From NCBI GenBank assembly GCA_937877165.1, contig CALEFO010000010.1, positions 1-7,960 on the forward strand: DNA of 7,960 nt, in the 5' to 3' direction. A program made the translations under genes and the position numbers. The notes under the pieces were generated by a model. It ran no database searches. It saw only the letters and a list, made by a program, of their open reading frames with translations, and was not told the origin of the DNA. The DNA is from an uncultured Lachnospiraceae bacterium (GTDB lineage: Bacteria; Bacillota; Clostridia; Lachnospirales; Lachnospiraceae). Shown here piece after piece: positions 5,928 to 7,960 of this stretch; position 1 is the stretch's first letter; the number at the start of each line of letters is the position of its first letter.

Positions 5928-7478
5928 GTGAAGGAGCAAAGGAAAAAGCGGCATTCCATCAATCGCAAGCTGAGGCTTCTGGTGACGGCGGCCATGATTC
6001 CATTTCTGTGCGTGGCGGGCTATCTTCTGTATGCGCTGCTGTCGTACAGCAACGCCTATGACCGCGTAGTCCGGAACATGACCATGGCCAACACCTATAA
6101 TCTTTCCTTTAAAGAAGAAATGGATGAGAATCTGTACAAGATTGTGGTCAGCGGAACGACCTTTGACGAGATCGGAGCCTCAGATTCCCTGGAGGACCCT
6201 TATGCGCTGATTGATGAGCTGCAGGGTGACTTCCGGGAGCTGGAGACCATCACGACGGACGCGACCTCACGCCGCTGGCTGCAGAACCTTCTGCGCAACA
6301 TCGATACGCTGCGGGAGCGCGTCGATGACATCCGCGTGAATCTCCGGGAAGGCGGACACTATGATGAGAACATCGACATGCTGGACAACAACATCTATAT
6401 TCTGACCGAGCTGATCCAGGATGACATTCAGTATTATATTTATTATCAGACGCAGAGCATGGAGCTGATGAGGGCGACCCTGAATCAGCAGGCCTTCACC
6501 TTTATTGTCTGCATGGTTCTGCTGCTCATTGCGCTGACTGCATTCGTATCTTTTGTGGAAACCCGGATTTCGCGCAGTATTTCCAGGCCGCTTCAGGAGC
6601 TGAACCAGGTGACCCGAAGAATCGCGCAGGGAGATTTTACCGCGCGGGCAGGGGAGAACGGTGATGACGAGACGGCAGCTCTTTCCGCCAGTGTCAACGA
6701 TATGGCACAGCACCTGTCTGTCATGGTGACGAAGATCCGGGAGGATGAGCGCAAGATGCGGAAGGCGGAGCTGAGGCTTCTGCAGGAGCAGATCAATCCA
6801 CACTTCCTTTATAACACGCTGGACGCGATTGTCTGGCTGATTGAGGACGGAAAGTCGGAGGAAGCCGAGGACATGGTGGTGTCTCTCTCGTCCTTTTTCC
6901 GGACGGTACTTTCCCGTGGACGGGAATATATCAGCGTCCGCGAGGAGGAGCAGCACATTCGGAGTTATCTGGAAATCCAGAAGGCCAGATATCAGGACAT
7001 TTTGAATTATGAAATCCGGATCAATCCGGAGCTGTACCCTTACAAGACCCTGAAAATGACACTCCAGCCTCTTGTGGAAAATGCACTCTACCATGGGGTG
7101 AAGAACAAGCGGAACGGCGGGAGAATCCTGATTACCGGGGAACCGGACGGAGCCCTGATCCGCTTTACGGTGGAGGATGACGGAATCGGCATGAGCAGCA
7201 GTGAGCTTGCGCACCTTCGCGAGGAGATTCAGCGCCCCTGCAAGGAGACCGACAAGGGCTTCGGAATGGCCAATGTCAATGAGAGGATCCGGATGAACTT
7301 CGGCGCAAACTATGGCCTGACAATTGATTCGGAGGAAGGGAAGGGAACCTGTGTCGGGGTCACCATTCCGGCGATGGCGGCAAGGGCCGGAGAATGGGAT
7401 GATCCCATCGGAGAAAGCCCATTCGGGCATTTCTCCCCGGTGTGCCACAAAAAACGCGGTGCAGAAAGGCAAAGATGA
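5928..7478 (+). CDS. YesM/LytS-type sensor histidine kinase
   Basis: A membrane sensor kinase of the His_kinase (PF06580) class, which typically phosphorylates an AraC-type response regulator controlling sugar uptake genes. From GTG 5928 it has 516 residues: TM1 about 17-38, an extracytoplasmic helical region about 39-188, TM2 about 190-210, HAMP about 211-267, and the phospho-acceptor H292 in EQINPHFLYNTLDAIVWL. The ATP-binding domain has N385 in PLVENALYHG, DDGIGM (D418) and GFGMANVNERI. GTG 5928 is preferred because AGAGGG lies 6 bases upstream and a basic N-terminus then leads directly into TM1. The frame extends back to a GTG at 5853, but that adds 25 residues unlike the family. After the usual end (VTIPAM) there is an extra tail of roughly 35-40 residues that covers two RNA hairpins and may be a dispensable extension. 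The stop overlaps the next gene's start (ATGA, 7475-7478). No response regulator is in the window. Confidence 0.93.
   Translation: MKEQRKKRHSINRKLRLLVTAAMIPFLCVAGYLLYALLSYSNAYDRVVRNMTMANTYNLSFKEEMDENLYKIVVSGTTFDEIGASDSLEDPYALIDELQGDFRELETITTDATSRRWLQNLLRNIDTLRERVDDIRVNLREGGHYDENIDMLDNNIYILTELIQDDIQYYIYYQTQSMELMRATLNQQAFTFIVCMVLLLIALTAFVSFVETRISRSISRPLQELNQVTRRIAQGDFTARAGENGDDETAALSASVNDMAQHLSVMVTKIREDERKMRKAELRLLQEQINPHFLYNTLDAIVWLIEDGKSEEAEDMVVSLSSFFRTVLSRGREYISVREEEQHIRSYLEIQKARYQDILNYEIRINPELYPYKTLKMTLQPLVENALYHGVKNKRNGGRILITGEPDGALIRFTVEDDGIGMSSSELAHLREEIQRPCKETDKGFGMANVNERIRMNFGANYGLTIDSEEGKGTCVGVTIPAMAARAGEWDDPIGESPFGHFSPVCHKKRGAERQR
7394..7408 (+). promoter_or_regulatory. Small hairpin in the 3' end of the YesM-type kinase gene
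   Basis: A 6-bp perfect stem (ATGGGA 7394-7399 with TCCCAT 7403-7408) with a TGA loop. It is immediately followed by a larger hairpin. No T run follows, so it is not a terminator by itself. Confidence 0.45.
7410..7436 (+). promoter_or_regulatory. Larger intra-operon hairpin ahead of the sugar-binding lipoprotein gene
   Basis: GGAGAAAGCCC (7410-7420) pairs with 7425-7436 around an ATTC loop. The stem is 4 + 7 bp with one bulged A at 7429. It lies 38 bases before the lipoprotein ATG, without a T run. A stable structure here could protect the 3' part of the transcript or tune lipoprotein translation, as intercistronic hairpins do in several binding-protein operons. The structure is seen by pairing; the role is inferred. 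Confidence 0.5.
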
Positions 7479-7960
7479 GAAGGAAAAAAACAAAATGGAC
7501 GGCAGCAATTGCACTTTTTTGTGCAGCGCTTCTTTCCGGGTGCAGTCCCTTTGATCCGCTTGCTGCGGAGAATTCATCCGAGGAAGAGGAGAAGAACGAG
7601 GATCTGATCAGCGTCGGCTTCTCACAGCTTGGCAGTGAGTCGATCTGGCGGACGGCCAATACGAATTCCGTCCGTGAGACGCTGACGGAGGAAAACGGAT
7701 ATTTTCTGCTGTACGACAACGCGAGGCAGATGCAGGACAAGCAGATCAAGGCACTTCGCAGCTTCATTTCACAGCGGGTGGATGTCATTGTGTTCTGTCC
7801 GGTGAAGGAAAGCGGATGGGATACGGTCCTGGAGGAAGCCAGGGAGGCCGGGATTCCGGTGATTGTGCTGGACCGCGCCATTTCGGTCGCGGATGATTCA
7901 CTGTACACCTGCTTTGTCGGGGAAGACATGCGGGAAGAGGGCGTCAAGGCGGGAGAGTGG
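7475..7960 (+). CDS. Sugar-binding lipoprotein, YtfQ/ribose-binding type (3' end outside window)
   Basis: The first 162 residues of a periplasmic-binding-protein family (Peripla_BP_4) lipoprotein, open to the window end. A basic start (MRRKKTK), a hydrophobic stretch and the lipobox LLSGC place lipidation at Cys23. An acidic linker (EEEEKNED) leads into the fold. The mature part closely follows galactofuranose/ribose-binding proteins of the YtfQ type: ISVGFSQLGSESIWRTANT, then QIKALRSFISQRVDVIVFCPV, GWDTVLEEAREAGIPVIVLDRAI, and VGEDMREEGVKAGEW. The LDRAI segment carries the conserved Asp-Arg pair that contacts sugar in this family. Sugar identity cannot be settled from sequence; a furanose or ribose-like pentose or hexose is likeliest. 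The ATG overlaps the kinase stop by 4 bases, with AGAAAGG about 5 bases upstream. In related clostridial loci, transporter ATPase and permease genes or an AraC-type regulator follow, but they are outside this window. Confidence 0.92.
   Translation, partial: MRRKKTKWTAAIALFCAALLSGCSPFDPLAAENSSEEEEKNEDLISVGFSQLGSESIWRTANTNSVRETLTEENGYFLLYDNARQMQDKQIKALRSFISQRVDVIVFCPVKESGWDTVLEEAREAGIPVIVLDRAISVADDSLYTCFVGEDMREEGVKAGEW

Overview
The window looks like chromosomal DNA from a Gram-positive anaerobe of the Clostridia, most likely the Lachnospiraceae. This rests on a clostridial-type pyruvate, phosphate dikinase, lipoprotein solute-binding proteins with lipobox signals, a YesM/LytS-type sensor kinase next to a sugar-binding lipoprotein, an AAA_14/DUF4143 ATPase, and strong AGGAGG-type ribosome binding sites. 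The genus cannot be read from the sequence alone.

Layout. (1) 1-552 is the 3' end of ppdK, followed by a strong intrinsic terminator. (2) 705-1907 is a stand-alone AAA_14/DUF4143 ATPase. It is bracketed by two exact 53-bp direct repeats (577-629 and 1966-2018), each of which contains the whole terminator hairpin. The ATPase is visibly lower in GC than its neighbours, so this looks like a one-gene cassette that duplicated, or recombined at, the ppdK terminator. (3) 2187-5217 is operon A: a family 3 solute-binding lipoprotein whose end overlaps a membrane hybrid histidine kinase (sensor, HisKA, ATPase and receiver domains). It ends at a hairpin terminator near 5267-5290. (4) 5256-5693, on the minus strand, is the C-terminal part of a GGDEF (diguanylate cyclase) domain that has lost its N-terminus. 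It stops at an AT-rich, gene-free block (about 5661-5838). (5) 5928 to the window end is operon B: a YesM/LytS-type sensor kinase followed, with an ATGA overlap, by a sugar-binding lipoprotein of the galactofuranose/ribose type (YtfQ-like) that runs off the window.

How the genes fit together. Operons A and B both pair a secreted binding lipoprotein with a two-TM sensor kinase by overlapping reading frames, in opposite gene order. I infer that in each the lipoprotein may present a bound nutrient to the kinase: an amino-acid-like ligand in A and a sugar in B. Operon B resembles the known clostridial XylFII-LytS arrangement. No separate response regulator is seen for either kinase. Kinase A carries its own receiver, and kinase B's partner is presumably encoded beyond the window.

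The most notable points are the 53-bp duplication around the ATPase, the split binding-protein/kinase module of operon A, the two consecutive hairpins in the unusual C-terminal tail of kinase B, and the truncated cyclase. I see no RNA genes, CRISPR arrays or recognisable transposases.
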